Assembly: GCA_963826795.1 (NCBI GenBank)
Contig: CAWGYT010000007.1
Coordinates: 186,001 to 250,000 of the forward strand
Origin: CAWGYT01 sp963826795
GTDB taxonomy: Bacteria; Planctomycetota; Planctomycetia; Pirellulales; Pirellulaceae
Direction of reading: 5' to 3'
Length of the DNA stretch: 64,000 bases
Shown here: positions 62,205 through 64,000 of the stretch, piece by piece
Layout: each line of letters begins with the position of its first letter
How positions within the stretch are numbered: the first letter of the stretch is position 1
Notes under the pieces: generated by a model
The model's input: only the letters and a program-made list of their open reading frames with translations
What the model was told of the DNA's origin: nothing
Database searches by the model: none
Program-made: the position numbers and the translations under genes

Positions 62205-63789
62205 TTATTCCCATTCGATCGTCGCGGGCGGCTTGCTGCTGACGTCGTAGGCGACCCGGTTAACGCCTTTCACTTCGTTGATGATGCGAGTTGAGATTCG
62301 GGCGAGCAGATCATACGGCAAGCGAGACCAATCGGCAGTCATGAAGTCATCCGTATCGACGCAGCGGATGCAAACGGCGTTTTCATAGGTGCGTGCGTCG
62401 CCCATCACGCCCACACTTTGCACGGGCAGCAGCACCGCAAAAGCCTGGGCGGTTTGCTTGTATAACCCGGCTTGTTTGATTTCGCTTACGACGATCTCAT
62501 CGGCATGTCGCAGCGTATCGAGTCGTTCGCGGCTGATCGGCCCGACACAGCGCACGGCCAGTCCGGGGCCCGGGAAGGGGTGCCGCCAGACAATCTCATC
62601 GGGCAGCCCCAGCTCGCGACCCAGTCGGCGTACCTCGTCTTTGAACAGGTCGCGGAGGGGCTCAATCAGCTCAAAGCCAAGTTCCTCGGGCAGGCCGCCC
62701 ACATTGTGGTGCGTCTTGATCGTGGCAGCCGGACCGTCGGCCGCCGCACCGCTCTCGATCACGTCGGGATACAGCGTCCCCTGGGCCAAGAAGTGCGCGT
62801 CCTCGATGCGCTCCGCCTCCGCTCGAAAACAGTCGATAAACGCGTGACCAATTCGACGTCGCTTTTCTTGCGGGTCCGAGACCCCATCGAGCGTTTCCAG
62901 GAACCTTTGCTCGGCGTCCACGACGTGCAGATCGGTGCGAAAGTGATTCGAGAATTCGTGAATCACGGCTTGCGCTTCGTTCATCCGGAGCAATCCGTTG
63001 TCCACCAGGATGCAGGAAAGCTGCGGGCCGATCGCCTGATAGATCAGGGCGGCCGTCACGGCGGAATCGACGCCGCCTGAAAGTCCGCAGATCACGCGAT
63101 TGCTTCCAACCTGAGCCCGGATCCGTTCGACGGCCTGACGCGCGAAGTCGCCCAACTTCCAGGTACCGCGGCAACCGCAGGTTTGCGTCAAGAAGTTCCT
63201 GAGAATTAGTCTGCCGCAGGGGGTATGAGTGACTTCCGGGTGAAACTGCAGGCCAAAGACGGGTCGGTGGCGATGTCTCACGGCCGCAATCGGACAGGTT
63301 TCGGTCGCCGCCAGTGGCAAGAAGTCATCGGAAACTTGCTGAACTTGATCTCCATGGCTCATCCAGACATCGGTTTCGACCGGGACCTCGGCGAACAGCG
63401 GATCGTCGGACGTGATTCGTACAGCGGGCTCGCCCGTATTCACGCGCGGTGGCGTTGTGGACCTTTCCGCCGAGCGATTCGCAAGCGAGCTGCATGCCGT
63501 AGCAGATCCCCAAAATTGGCACGTCCAGCGTGAAGAGATCGGCGGCGCAGCGCGGTGCCCCCGGCTCATAAACGCTGGAAGGCCCGCCCGACAGAATCAG
63601 GCCTCGCGGCGCGTGCTCCCGAATTCGCTCGACCGAAATATCGTGGCGCACGATTTCGCAGTAGACATTCTGCTCTCGCACGCGTCGCGCGATCAGTTGG
63701 GCGTACTGCGAGCCGAAGTCGAGCACCAGAATGCGTTCATCCGAAAGGCTTGAGCGTTGCACTTCCGGGGCCGACTTCGATTCACTCAC
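62205..63789 (-). CDS. guaA: GMP synthase (glutamine-hydrolysing), one frameshift
   Basis: Converts XMP to GMP. The first frame from GTG 63789 (GGAGG about seven bases upstream) shows ILVLDFGSQYAQLIARR, the glutaminase Cys motif GICYGMQ and AREYGRA. The homologous sequence then continues in another frame (VRITSDDPLFAEVP, FGLQFHPEVTHT with the His-Glu pair, the ATP pyrophosphatase loop GLSGGVDSAV, and the end SSKPPATIEWE). Removing one base near 63426-63428 (a CCC on the coding strand) restores 527 residues, the usual size. guaB is in the same window. Likely a consensus indel in an essential gene. Confidence 0.93.
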
Positions 63790-63863
63790 CTTCGCCCTCC
63801 TTTGCGGACCTCAGGCACGCCGCCACCCACCCGCAACCGCTTTGATGTTTGGGAAAAGCGCGA

Positions 63864-63869
63864 ATTATA
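63864..63869 (-). promoter_or_regulatory. Possible -10 box of guaA
   Basis: A perfect TATAAT on the minus strand lies 75 bases before the guaA start. The -35 region (TGGCGG at 17 bases) is weak. Only half of a standard promoter is visible. Confidence 0.35.
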
Positions 63870-63979
63870 GGGGCAGGCCAACCCTGCCGCCAGGGTCCGC
63901 GCGAATCGCAGCCGACGTCGCCTTGATGCGATTGGGAAACCGCGTATAGTCACACAGTAGTAATCGAGGGGAGATCGCC

Positions 63980-64000
63980 GTGCAGATTTTGCTCACCAAC
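63980..64000 (+). CDS. First codons of a gene, probably surE, cut by the right edge
   Basis: A GTG at 63980 preceded by GAGGGGAGA (about 5-8 bases) opens a frame MQILLTN that runs off the window. This matches the very conserved SurE start (MRILLTNDDG). SurE is a 5'/3'-nucleotidase. Only seven codons are seen, so the name is a guess from the motif. Confidence 0.45.

Overview
The window is a high-GC chromosomal segment of a planctomycete (Planctomycetota, probably a Pirellulales-type lineage). The assignment rests on gene content: a PSD1-type cytochrome next to a Tat-exported DUF1552 protein, a DUF1080 sugar-hydrolase-like protein, a ThuA-like protein, tandem DUF697 GTPases, an AAA/VWA pair, TadG-like and HEAT-repeat secreted proteins, and an EfpL (YeiP) protein. 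No tRNA, rRNA, CRISPR array or phage was recognised.

Layout. 1-6.9 kb: a secreted esterase cut by the left edge, a small membrane protein, and an AAA-ATPase/VWA operon with a likely sigma70-type promoter. 6.9-18.4 kb: ilvD, a DUF1080 protein, a HAD phosphatase, xylA, an SDR, a GT4 glycosyltransferase, pyk and secreted or membrane proteins. 18.9-22.1 kb: two overlapping GTPase genes and an FmdB zinc ribbon. 22.3-29.3 kb (minus): selB, selA, guaB and a secreted planctomycete protein. 29.4-36.1 kb (plus): ThuA-like protein, PSD1 cytochrome, DUF1552 protein and HEAT protein. 36.1-55.1 kb: an exopolysaccharide cluster in two divergent arms. The minus arm holds a flippase, two small regulatory-like membrane proteins, an SLBB export protein, a BY-kinase, a 4,6-dehydratase and an O-antigen-ligase/TPR protein. 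The plus arm holds a third small paralogue, asnB, three GT4 enzymes and a polymerase-like membrane protein. 55.2-64 kb: proC, two conserved hypotheticals, efpL, a SelW-like selenoprotein, a lysine-rich protein, ettA, a response regulator, guaA and the first codons of a probable surE.

Main discovery: on the minus strand at 58532-58783 there is an 83-residue Rdx (SelW/SelT/SelH) protein whose redox motif reads Cys-Ser-Val-UGA. Sixteen bases after the UGA is a perfect 6-bp hairpin with a GUU loop, matching the bacterial SECIS pattern. The same window carries selA and selB, so UGA is probably read as selenocysteine. The client gene and its decoding machinery are about 30 kb apart.

A second theme is a dispersed palindromic element with the 20-bp end CCTAGTGCTGTGTCACAGCT or a one-base variant, present at 13941, 27265 and 45555. 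Each copy sits exactly at a gene's 3' end. It supplies the stop codon of a glycosyltransferase and of the flippase, and it encodes the last roughly 35 residues of SelB.

Caution: six otherwise intact genes (pyk, the O-antigen-ligase/TPR gene, the lysine-rich protein gene, proC, ettA, guaA) each carry one small frameshift, mostly at a short homopolymer. This pattern suggests residual assembly indels rather than real gene decay, and those genes are annotated over their full length.
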